64,000 nt of DNA from JACCZX01 sp038216465 (GTDB lineage Bacteria > Pseudomonadota > Gammaproteobacteria > Burkholderiales > Burkholderiaceae_F): the NCBI GenBank assembly GCA_038216465.1, contig JBBQQC010000001.1, positions 124,001 to 188,000 on the forward strand, written 5' to 3'. A program made the translations under genes and the position numbers. The notes under the pieces are model-generated. The model was not told where the DNA came from, searched no databases, and worked only from the letters and a program-made list of their open reading frames with translations. Shown here piece by piece: positions 40,353 to 49,500 of this stretch; position 1 is the stretch's first letter, and each line of letters opens with the position of its first letter.

Positions 40353-40382
40353 ACTGTACGGCCTCGCCGAACAACCGGTCAA
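40353..40382 (-). promoter_or_regulatory. Candidate promoter of the dcw operon
   Basis: TTGACC (40382-40377) and TACAGT (40358-40353) are separated by 18 bases on the minus strand. The predicted start near 40346 places the two TGGG boxes in the first 25 transcribed bases. An A+T-rich stretch lies just upstream (40388-40412). Confidence 0.5.
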
Positions 40383-40500
40383 GGGAATTACAGGGATTTT
40401 TTAATGTTCACAATGACTTAGACGCACTTCTTCTCGGGCAAGTCAAGACGCTAATTGTCAGCGAAAAGAAGGAGATAGGACGCGCTGTGCAAGTGGACTC

Positions 40501-41799
40501 TTACGAACCGCTGCCACTCGTGTGACGCGTCACCTCATCCGCCAAAATAAGACGCGCGTGCCGCTGGTGCGTGACATACGCCAGCATCCAATCGACCATC
40601 GTGGTGATGCGATTGCGAAAACCTATCAAGAAAAAAATGTGCACAAGAAGCCATGTCCACCACGCAAGCAGACCTGACAAGCGAATGCCGCCGGGCAACA
40701 CGGCGACCGCCGCTTTCCGACCGATCGTCGCGAGCGAACCCCGGTCGCGGTAACGAAACGGAACATTGCTCGACGTGACATTACCGGCGTTGTTTACGCG
40801 CTGCGCGATCGCGCGCGCGGCGTAGGCACCCATTTGCTTAGCCGCATACGCAACCCCCGGCACCGGTTTGCCATCCTGCGTAATCGACGCCAGGTCGCCG
40901 ATCACGAACACCGAGCTCTGATCCGCGAGCTGCAACGTCGGTGTCACGAGCAGCCGGCCCGATCTGTCGCGCGCGCCCGGCAACGTCTGAGCAAGCGGCG
41001 TCGCTTGCACGCCGGCGGCCCATAGCACAGTGCGCGCGCCAATGCGTTCACCGGCGTCTAGGGAAACTCCCGTGTCGTCGACACCGCTGACGTGCGCACC
41101 AACTCGCACCTCGACACCGAGACGATGTAACTGCCGCGCTGCCTTCGTCGACAATATTTCCGGATAAGTGTTTAGGATGCGCGCGCCGCCCTCGAGCAGC
41201 AGCACCCGGGCCTGTGCCGGATCGATCGCGCGAAACTCGTTGATCAGCGTGTGACGAGCGATCTCAGCGAGAGTGCCCGCGAGTTCTACACCGGTAGGGC
41301 CGCCGCCGATCACGACAAAGGTCAGCCATGCGGCTCGTTTCGCAGCGTCCGACTCTCGCTCGGCTCGCTCGAACGCAATCAAGATACGACGCCGTATCTC
41401 AAGCGCGTCGTCGAGTGTTTTCAGCCCCGGCGCATGTTGCGCCCAAGCACTATTGCCAAAATAAGAATGCGTCAGCCCGGTGGCGACGATCAGGTAGTCG
41501 AAATCGATCGCGCCGTCAGCCAGCAAAACTCGCTTCGCCGCGGTATCGATTGCAATAGCATCTCCGAGCAGAACGCGCGCATTCTTCTGCGATCGCAGAA
41601 TGTGCCGGATCGGTGAAGCAATCTGCGGCGCCGACAATCCCGCCGTGGCTACCTGATAGAGCAGCGGCTGAAACGTATGGTGATTGACGCGATCCACGAC
41701 AATCACTTCGACCTCGGCGTTGCGCAAGCCGCGCGCGGCGGCGAGCCCGCCGAAGCCGGCGCCGACGATCACTACCACCGGTTTTCGATCGGGGCCCAT
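40501..41799 (-). CDS. ndh: Type II NADH:quinone oxidoreductase
   Basis: This is a single-subunit, non-proton-pumping NADH dehydrogenase feeding electrons to quinone. The 432-residue product has the FAD-binding GAGFGGLAAARGL at the N-terminus, the NADH-binding GGGPTGVELAG in the middle, and FVIGDLASI (FAD). A C-terminal hydrophobic stretch (LLAWWTWLLVHIFFLIGF) probably anchors it to the membrane. The frame opens at a TTG directly before the ATG; the ATG was preferred. It lies downstream of rnpB on the same strand. Confidence 0.92.
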   Translation of the reverse strand: MGPDRKPVVVIVGAGFGGLAAARGLRNAEVEVIVVDRVNHHTFQPLLYQVATAGLSAPQIASPIRHILRSQKNARVLLGDAIAIDTAAKRVLLADGAIDFDYLIVATGLTHSYFGNSAWAQHAPGLKTLDDALEIRRRILIAFERAERESDAAKRAAWLTFVVIGGGPTGVELAGTLAEIARHTLINEFRAIDPAQARVLLLEGGARILNTYPEILSTKAARQLHRLGVEVRVGAHVSGVDDTGVSLDAGERIGARTVLWAAGVQATPLAQTLPGARDRSGRLLVTPTLQLADQSSVFVIGDLASITQDGKPVPGVAYAAKQMGAYAARAIAQRVNNAGNVTSSNVPFRYRDRGSLATIGRKAAVAVLPGGIRLSGLLAWWTWLLVHIFFLIGFRNRITTMVDWMLAYVTHQRHARLILADEVTRHTSGSGS

Positions 41800-41817
41800 C
41801 AAGTCATCAGGAGAAAA

Positions 41818-42216
41818 GCAAAGTCCGCCTGTACGCCGGATTCTGTGCGGCGCGCCCGTGTTGCCACTGAAACGCCGTGACGATCATTCCTCTAGGCCGG
41901 CGATCGCCCGCCGGCTCAAGCCACCTACCCGCGACCTCTCCGAGCAAGATCATCGGCCGCCTATTCGGTGTTGCTCCACGTAGAGATTGCCCGTTTCACC
42001 TTCGGCAGGCTCACTTCGATAGAAGACGTCAATTTTCATGCCGCTCTACTTTAGCGAGACGTGGCGAGCCGCTTACGCGTCTCGCCCGCCGAAGCTCGTC
42101 TCTGTTGCTCTGATCCTCACCTCGCGGTGGACAGGTGTTACCTGCTACGTAGCTCTGCGGAGTCCGGACGTTCCTCTCGCAGCAAACGCTGCCAGCGATC
42201 GTCCAGCGGACTTTGC
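41818..42216 (-). ncRNA. rnpB: RNase P RNA (class A)
   Basis: RNase P RNA is the ribozyme that matures tRNA 5' ends. On the minus strand the 5' GCAAAGTCCGC (42216-42206) pairs perfectly with the 3' GCGGACTTTGC (41828-41818), forming helix P1. Conserved elements are in place: GAGGAACGTCCGGACTCC for P4 near the 5' side, GGTAGGTGGCTTGAG in the centre, and ACAGAATCCGGCGTACAGG at the 3' side. A T-rich TTTTCTCC follows P1. The length of 399 is normal for proteobacterial RNase P RNA. Confidence 0.93.
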
Positions 42217-42222
42217 GGTGCA

Positions 42223-42252
42223 ATGTTACGCGGGCAATATCTGGCGGGTCCA
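42223..42252 (-). promoter_or_regulatory. Candidate rnpB promoter
   Basis: TAACAT (42228-42223) lies 6 bases before the predicted rnpB 5' end. A weak -35 (TGGACC, 42252-42247) sits 18 bases upstream. The -10 spacing agrees with a start at 42216. Confidence 0.5.
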
Positions 42253-42278
42253 ATACAGCACGCGGTAAATCCGCCAAA

Positions 42279-43394
42279 ATGCGCGCCAGCATGAAAGATC
42301 AGCCACCACTGAACTTGATCGTCGTAGAGGACTCCGAGCTCGACTATGAACTGCTGCTGGCGATGTTCGCGCGCGAAGGGCTCAAGCCACGCACGGAACG
42401 GGTTGAAGACGAAACAGGAATGCGCGAAGCGTTCGCCAAGGGTCGCGTAGACGCGGTAATTACCGACCACAACCTGCCACGCTTCGATTCGTTCGCGTCA
42501 CTGACGGTGGCAAAGAGTATCGACGCTGATATTCCAGTCATCGTGCTGTCGGGGGAGATGTCGGAGGACCTTGCAGTCGCGGCCCTGCACGCGGGCGCCG
42601 ACGACTTCGTGCTGAAAACGCGCATGTTTCGTATCGCCTCAGCGCTGCAGCACAGCTTGCAGGCGGCCAACGCAAGACGCGAGGCGCGCACGGCGGTCGC
42701 TGCGCTCGCACAAAGCGAAGCGAAACTGCACGCGTTGACGCAGCACCTCGAGCGCGCGAAGGAAGACGAGCGCCGCGCCATGGCGCAAGAGATTCACGAC
42801 GATATCGGCGGCGCGCTCACCGCGTTGAAATTTGAACTGGTGCGACTTGGGCGTTCGCTCCCCGACGCTAGCGCTCGCCCGCAGCTCGATGCGATTTCTC
42901 AACTGCTCGAGTCCGCGGTCGTCGCTAGCCACCGCATACAGCATGCGCTACGACCTGCCGTCCTCGATGCAGGTCTAGTCGCAGCGCTTGAATGGCTCGC
43001 GCGTGGATTTGCCGAGCGCAGCGGGCTCAAGGTCGACTTTCAGGCCAATCGGGACGAGTTCGACATCGCGCCCGACCGCGCGGCGGCGCTGTACCGTGTC
43101 GCGCAGGAGGCGCTGACGAATATTCGCAAGCACGCGCAGGCCAAGCACGTTCAAATGCAGCTGTTCGCGTTGGCCGACGAAATTACGCTCGAAGTCGACG
43201 ACGATGGGCAGGGATTCGACATCGGCAGCCTGCAGGTCACACCGGGATTCGGCGTCAGTGGAATCATCGAGCGTGCGCGCGGGCTCGGAGGCTGGGCCGA
43301 AGTGTCGACCGCACAAAACCGTGGCACGACGGTGATGTTCTCGATTCCGCCGCTGCAGGCGGGATCGCCCAAGGGGAGGAGCGATGACGATTAG
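42279..43394 (+). CDS. REC domain-HisKA_3 histidine kinase (NarX/DegS-like)
   Basis: This is a soluble hybrid kinase of 371 residues. An N-terminal receiver domain (residues 9-125) has phosphoacceptor Asp63 in ITDHNLPRFD. A coiled coil leads to a HisKA_3 dimerisation domain with the phospho-His in QEIHDDIGGAL (about His173), then a HATPase with NIRKHAQAKH and DDDGQGFD. There is no membrane segment. It overlaps the response-regulator gene by 11 bases, so the pair is co-translated. The start could be ATG 42279 or 42291; upstream sequence overlaps the rnpB promoter. Stimulus and targets are unknown. Confidence 0.88.
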   Translation: MRASMKDQPPLNLIVVEDSELDYELLLAMFAREGLKPRTERVEDETGMREAFAKGRVDAVITDHNLPRFDSFASLTVAKSIDADIPVIVLSGEMSEDLAVAALHAGADDFVLKTRMFRIASALQHSLQAANARREARTAVAALAQSEAKLHALTQHLERAKEDERRAMAQEIHDDIGGALTALKFELVRLGRSLPDASARPQLDAISQLLESAVVASHRIQHALRPAVLDAGLVAALEWLARGFAERSGLKVDFQANRDEFDIAPDRAAALYRVAQEALTNIRKHAQAKHVQMQLFALADEITLEVDDDGQGFDIGSLQVTPGFGVSGIIERARGLGGWAEVSTAQNRGTTVMFSIPPLQAGSPKGRSDDD

Positions 43395-44025
43395 ATTGTT
43401 TGTGGTTGATGACCACGCGATCGTCCGGCGCGGCATCGTTCAAGTGCTGTGCGAGCATCCCGAAGTCCAGATCGTCGCCGAGGCCTCCGACTACGCCGGG
43501 CTGCGCAACGAACTCAAAAAGCACGGCGAGCCCGATGTGTTGGTGATGGACGTCGGTCTGCCCGGAAAAAACGGCATCGATATTCTGAAAGCGCTGCGCG
43601 ACGAACATCCGAAACTGAAAGTGCTGATCGTCAGCATGTATCCCGAAGATCAATATGCGGTGCGGGCGTTCCGTGCCGGCGCGTTCGGGTATCTGAACAA
43701 AGCAAGCGCACCGGAGAAGCTGTTGGAGGCGTTATCACAAGTCGTCTCGGGCCGAAAGTACGTGACGCCCGAAATAGCGCAGGCGTTGATCGAAAATCTG
43801 AACGCGCCCGACGCCGACGGCGCGCCGCACGAAAAATTATCGGATCGCGAATTTCAAACGCTAAAGCTCATTGCATCGGGAAAGCGGCTGTCAGAGATTG
43901 CCGAGACGCTGGCGCTGAGCCCAAAGACAGTCAGCGTGTACCGCGCGCGCATCCTTGAGAAGATGGCCATGGGCAGCAACGCGGAGTTAACGCACTACGC
44001 GATAAAGAACGGATTGGTTGAGTAA
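43384..44025 (+). CDS. NarL/FixJ-family response regulator
   Basis: This is a two-domain transcription factor of 213 residues. The receiver domain has acidic pocket DD (9-10), phosphoacceptor Asp56 in VMDVGLPG, and Lys in LNKAS. A LuxR-type helix-turn-helix covers about 148-207 (LSDREFQTLKLIASG, SPKTVSVYRARILEKM). A GGGGAGGAG ribosome-binding site lies inside the end of the kinase gene. It is the cognate partner of the kinase just upstream and is convergent with the GGDEF-EAL gene. Confidence 0.93.
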   Translation: MTIRLFVVDDHAIVRRGIVQVLCEHPEVQIVAEASDYAGLRNELKKHGEPDVLVMDVGLPGKNGIDILKALRDEHPKLKVLIVSMYPEDQYAVRAFRAGAFGYLNKASAPEKLLEALSQVVSGRKYVTPEIAQALIENLNAPDADGAPHEKLSDREFQTLKLIASGKRLSEIAETLALSPKTVSVYRARILEKMAMGSNAELTHYAIKNGLVE

Positions 44026-44036
44026 GTCTCGCGCAG

Positions 44037-46556
44037 CTAGCCGTCTCTGCCGATAAACCGATTGGCCCAGCGCAGCGCACGATCCTTCTGATTCGGTTGC
44101 TCGCTTTCCTGTTCGCCGTCGCGCGCCGTCGCCTGCGATTGGGCACTCGGCCGTGGCGGACCTACGATTTCAGTTTCGAGTGCACCAAAATGCTGCCCGT
44201 TGGAGTGACCGTCCGGACCCTCCTGCGCAGCGGACTTGTTGCGGGCGCGCGGACCGAAGTCGATGCGCCAGTGAGATTGACTGGTTGACGCTTTTAGCAT
44301 CGATGGGAAATCGTCGCCGGGTATCGCAGGCGAGAACAAGAACCCCTGCATCAACTGGCAGCCTTGGTCGAACAGCCGCGTCATCTGGCCCTGCGTTTCG
44401 ACGCCTTCGGCAACGACTCTGAGCTTCAGGCTCTTGCTCATCGCGATGATGGCGGCGACGATCGCGGCGCTATCCGTGCTTGTCTCAAGCTCGCGCACGA
44501 AAGAGCGATCGATCTTCAGCGTGTCGATCGGCAGCCGCTTCAGGTACGAAAGCGATGAATAGCCGGTGCCGAAGTCATCGACCGAAATTGAGACACCGAG
44601 ATCTTTTAGCGCTTGCAGCAGCGGCAATGTCGCGCTTAGGTTGTGCATCAGCACGGTCTCGGTGAGCTCGAGCTCGAGCAGTCGAGGGTCGAGCTTGAAT
44701 CCGATCAGCGCCGCTTGCACCGGCTCGACCAGATTGGCACGCTGGATGTGGCGCCCGGAAATATTGACCGAAACTGGAATCGGTGGATGACCCTGCTCGG
44801 ACCAGCGCACCATCTGCTCGCAGACTTCGCGCACGGCCCACTCGGTGATCGGGACGATCAAACCCGATTCCTCTGCGACCGTAATGAACTCCGCCGGCGG
44901 CACCAGCTCGCCACCGCGCTTCCATCGCATCAGCGCTTCGGCGCCGACGATCTGGCCGCTGGCAACGTTGACCTTGGGCTGGTAGTACAACACCAGCTCC
45001 TGCCGCTCGAGCGCGCGATGCAAAGCGGTCTCCAGCCGCCAGCGCTCGGCGGTCGCCGTGTTCATTGCACTCGAGAAACGCAGCACGCCGTTGCGCCCGC
45101 TGTCTTTGACTGCGTACATCGCAATGTCGGATTTGCGCAGCAAAGTGTCGACATCACTGCCGTCGGCCGGATATGCGGCCAGCCCGATCGACGCGGTCAC
45201 GAACAGTTCGTGCCCGGAAAAGCTGAAAGGCTTGCGCATCGTTTCCAGAATCCGCTGCGCGACCGATTCGATGATGCTCGGCTCGGACACATCGGTCAGC
45301 AGAATCGTGAACTCGTCGCCGCCGAGCCGCGCGACGCTGTTTGCGTTGTTCGGCGCAGGCACCGATTGCGATCCTGCCGCCAAACTGCGCGTGGCCGAGC
45401 CGATCGACGGCGGTCGAACGCCCTGCGACGGACCGGCACGCTCTGCCGCGCGAGCGACCGTGTCGTTCTCGCGCACACATTGATAAAGTCGTTTGGCCAC
45501 TTCGCGCAGCAGTTGATCACCCACCTGGTGGCCGAGTGTGTCGTTGATCTGCTTGAAGCGATCGAGATCGATGAACAGCACGCCGACTGCGGTTCCGCTG
45601 GTGCGCGCTCGTTCGAGTGCCGAGCCAAACTGATCCCGGAAGAATCTCCGGTTCGGCAATCCTGTCAGGCTGTCGTAATTAGCAAGCTGCCGGATCTGAT
45701 CCTCGGCGTGCTTGCGCTCAGTGATGTCCTGCACCACGCCGTGCACCGCGACCGCTCGTCCGCCCTCATCGCGGTCGACTTCGGCTTCCATGTGCACCAC
45801 TCTGATCTGGCCGTTCGGCCGCGCGATGCGGCACTCGAACTTCATCTGACCGGTGCCTGCGAGCGCCTCGCGGAACAGCATCTCTATGCGCGCGCGCTCG
45901 TCTTCGACGACTCTTGACCAAACGAACCAATCCGAGAGCCCGTCGTCCTGGTGCGGCAAGCCGGCGATCGGAAAGCATTCCTCCGACAGCTTGACCCAGC
46001 GCGCAGCGATATCCCATTCCCAGCTGCCGAGCCGTGCGATGCGCTGCGCCTTCGTCAGTTTGGCGCGGCTCTCGGCGAGCTCCTCGCGCATGCGCGAAGC
46101 TCGGATCATGTAGCGCAATCGCTCCGACAGCAGCGTCCATTGCGATGTGCTCTTGACGAAGAAGTCGGTCGCGCCCGCCTCGTAGGCGCGCGCGATCGAC
46201 GGTTCGTCGTCCAGGCCGGTCAACATCAGAACGGGAACGTGTTCACCGTCGGTCAGACGGCGCAGCCGCTCGCAGGTTGCAAAGCCGTCCATGTCGGGCA
46301 TCAACGCATCCAGCACGACCACGTCGGGCAGGTTGGCGGCAAACAGCTCCAGTGCGTGGCCACCACCGTCGGCTTCGATCACGCGCCAGTGGCGCTCGGC
46401 GAGGGCCGAAGCCGTCAGCAGCCGCGCAACCGGGTCATCGTCGACCAGCAGCACCAGATCATTGCGAGGCGTGTTGACGGCATCGCCTTCACCCCGGTTG
46501 GCCATCGCTCCGCCACCGCCTGTGTTGTCGTTACGATCGCTCATCGGACGGTCCAT
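44037..46556 (-). CDS. REC-PAS-GGDEF-EAL cyclic-di-GMP protein
   Basis: This is a predicted bifunctional c-di-GMP enzyme of 839 residues. The order is a receiver domain (about 33-150, Asp83), a PAS/PAC domain (about 170-285), a GGDEF domain (about 288-455) and an EAL domain (about 505-755). Both GGDEF (412-416) and EAL (540-542) motifs are intact, as are DDFGTGYSS and the AEGVET loop. The GGDEF domain contains an unusual insertion of about 41 residues (367-407 region), directly before VARLGGDEF. The last about 75 residues are a low-complexity tail. It lies next to the large hybrid kinase on the same strand, 6 bases downstream. Confidence 0.93.
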   Translation of the reverse strand: MDRPMSDRNDNTGGGGAMANRGEGDAVNTPRNDLVLLVDDDPVARLLTASALAERHWRVIEADGGGHALELFAANLPDVVVLDALMPDMDGFATCERLRRLTDGEHVPVLMLTGLDDEPSIARAYEAGATDFFVKSTSQWTLLSERLRYMIRASRMREELAESRAKLTKAQRIARLGSWEWDIAARWVKLSEECFPIAGLPHQDDGLSDWFVWSRVVEDERARIEMLFREALAGTGQMKFECRIARPNGQIRVVHMEAEVDRDEGGRAVAVHGVVQDITERKHAEDQIRQLANYDSLTGLPNRRFFRDQFGSALERARTSGTAVGVLFIDLDRFKQINDTLGHQVGDQLLREVAKRLYQCVRENDTVARAAERAGPSQGVRPPSIGSATRSLAAGSQSVPAPNNANSVARLGGDEFTILLTDVSEPSIIESVAQRILETMRKPFSFSGHELFVTASIGLAAYPADGSDVDTLLRKSDIAMYAVKDSGRNGVLRFSSAMNTATAERWRLETALHRALERQELVLYYQPKVNVASGQIVGAEALMRWKRGGELVPPAEFITVAEESGLIVPITEWAVREVCEQMVRWSEQGHPPIPVSVNISGRHIQRANLVEPVQAALIGFKLDPRLLELELTETVLMHNLSATLPLLQALKDLGVSISVDDFGTGYSSLSYLKRLPIDTLKIDRSFVRELETSTDSAAIVAAIIAMSKSLKLRVVAEGVETQGQMTRLFDQGCQLMQGFLFSPAIPGDDFPSMLKASTSQSHWRIDFGPRARNKSAAQEGPDGHSNGQHFGALETEIVGPPRPSAQSQATARDGEQESEQPNQKDRALRWANRFIGRDG

Positions 46557-46562
46557 TGCATG

Positions 46563-49500
46563 CTAAGCCGCGTTCTCGAGCGTGAGCAGCGCGTGCAGCG
46601 CCTGAAGTGCGCGTTCGTATTCGACCCGCACTGCCGGCCAGTCATGCTCTGCTGATTGCATCCGGTTCTCGCGCGCGTGAACTTCCAGGCCGGTAAAGCA
46701 CTGCGACAGCGCTGTGGCACCGACGTTGGCGCTCGACGACTTCAACGTATGCACGGCGTGCCGCAGCAGCACCGGGTCGTGCTGCGCCAGCGCGCGTTCG
46801 GCGTCGGTCATCAATTTTGTCGCGGTCGTGATGTACGTCTCGATCAGGCGCTCGAGCAGGCGTGCCGCGCCACGCTGTTCCATCTGACGAACGCGATCGA
46901 TCACGGACATGTCAAGAACCGGAGCCTCGCCAGCCGGAGCAGCAGCTGCCGATCCCCGGGCCTCTTGAGACGGAGCCCGTGTGGTGGTCGATGCTGAAGG
47001 CTGTGGATCGTGTCGGCTCCAGCGCGCCAGCAGCGCATCGATCTGCTGCTGCTTGAAGGGCTTTGGCAGGTACTCATCGAATCCCGCCGCGAGACAGCGC
47101 TCGTAGTCACCCGCCAGCGCGTTTGCGGTCAACGCTACGATCGGAGTATCAAGGGCACTTTCAAAGTCGGCCTGCGCCGCCGACCGGAAACGGCGCACCG
47201 CTTCGAATCCATCCATCTCCGGCATCTGGCAATCCATGAAAACGATATCGAAGGCTTGCGAGCGCAACGCGTTCAGCGCCTCGCGCCCGTTGTCGGCCAA
47301 GCGGATTTCGCAGCCGAGATCGCGCAGCATCGCGCGCGCAACTTCCTGGTTGACCATGTTGTCTTCGGCCACCAGCACTTTGGCCCGATGCCTGCTGGCC
47401 ACCGTAGTCGCGCGCGCGGCCGCTGGCGAATCGCGTGACAACGATCTTGCGAGCGCCTCGAGTAGTTCGTGCTGGCGCACCGGCTTCGTCAGATACTGGT
47501 CGACTCCGTTTTCGTACGCCAGCTGAGCTTCGTTGCCGCTCGCCAGCGACGTCAGCATCACCATCTTGGCGCCCGTAAGGTGCGGATCGCTGCGCAGCGT
47601 CGCCGCCATCGTCAGGCCGTCCATGATCGGCATCTTCATGTCGATCACGGCCACGTCGAACGGCGTGCCGGCGCGGGCGGCGGCGCGCATCAACTCCAGC
47701 GCGGTGGCACCGTGGTCGGCGGTCGCGACATCCATTTCGAACGCCTTCAGCTGCATTTCGAGGATGCTGCGATTGGTTGGGTTGTCCTCGACCAGAATCA
47801 CGCGCCGTCCGCGCAGCTGGTCCAGATTGAGCGACGGCGTAACAACGCTGGCATCGCCGCTCGCGAGCGGTACGTCGAAGCGGAACGTCGAGCCTTCGCC
47901 GAATTGACTTTCGACACTGATCGAGCCTCCCATTAACTCGACCAATTGCTTGCTTATCGCCAGGCCGAGTCCGGTACCGCCGTAGCGGCGTGACATCGAC
48001 TGATCGGCCTGCATGAAAACGGTGAATAGCCTTTGCAGTGCTTCGGCGCGCAAACCGATGCCGGTATCCCGTACTTCGAACCGGACCCGGTGCCGCCCCT
48101 CTTCTTGCTGCGCGCTGAGCGTAACCACGATTTCGCCGGTTTCGGTGAACTTCAGCGCGTTGCCTACCAGATTGGTCAGCACCTGCCGGATGCGGGTCGG
48201 ATCGCCCTTTGCAATCGTCGGTACTTCGGGGCCGATGCGCGACGCCAGCTCGATGCGTTTCTGATGCGCGCGCGGTGCGAGCATCTCGAATACGTCTTCG
48301 ACCATCGAGCGGAGATTGAAGTCGACCGATTCCAGCTCGAATTTGCCGGCCTCGATTTTTGAGAAATCCAGAATGTCGTTGATGATTTCGAGCAGCGTCT
48401 CGCCCGACCGATACACCGCGTCGGCGAAGCGACGCTGCTTGTCCGAGAGTGCGGTTCCCAGCAGCAGCTCGGTCATGCCGAGCACGCCGTTCATCGGCGT
48501 GCGAATCTCGTGACTCATGTTGGCGAGGAATTGCGATTTCGCGCGGCTCGCCGACTCGGCGAGTTCCTTCGCGTCACGCAGCACGCGCTCGCTTTCCTTC
48601 GCATCGGTAATGTTTTCAAGCATCGTCAGGCGAAACCGTTCGCCATTCGCGTCGCAAAACCGCACGCTATGGCCACGCACCCATACCACGGTGCCCTGAT
48701 TGTTGACCATGCGGCGCTCGAATGTGAACTGCGCGCGCTCGGCCGAGCCGTTCATCTCGGCGCGCAATGCGTACGCCGCGTCGACTTCTTCCGGATGCAC
48801 GAAAGTGATCGGATCCTTGCCGATCATCTGGTCGATCGTGTAACCGAGCATGCGCGTATGCGCGGCGTTCGCGCGCACTATGCGGTGATCGGACGACACG
48901 ATGGTCGACGGCACCGGCGACTCGTCGAACAGCGCGCGGAAATATTCGGCGCTTTCGCGCAGCGTAGCTTCAGTGCGCTTGCGCTCAGTGATATCAGGGC
49001 TGATGAGCGCGTATTGGAAATAGCGACCCTGATCGTCGCGCAAGGGCTGCCCTTCGACCTCAAGCACGCGCTGCTCACCGGAGCGCGCATCAGCGATGAA
49101 TTCGATCTTGCATGGCTCTCCACGCACGATCGCGTCCGCCATTTTGGCGACGGCTTCAGCGTCGGTGCGCGATCCGCGCATCAGCGTGTGAGCCAGCCGG
49201 CCGCGCATCTCCTGCATGCCGATGCCGGAAAACTGCATTACCGCGTCATTCGCCCACTCGATTCGACCGGACGTATCGAGAATTAGCACCATCTGCTCAG
49301 TGCGCGACGCGACCATCGCAAGTCGGCTCGCTTCGACTTCGCGCTGACGCAGCTCGCGCTCGGCGCGCTGGCGCTCGGCCACGCGCGAAAGCTCGGCGCC
49401 GATTGCCTCGACCAACTCGAGCCACGCGTTGGTGGCCTCGACTCGATGATCGCTGTAGAACTCGATGAAGGCGGCGACGTGGCCGTGCGCCATCACCGGA

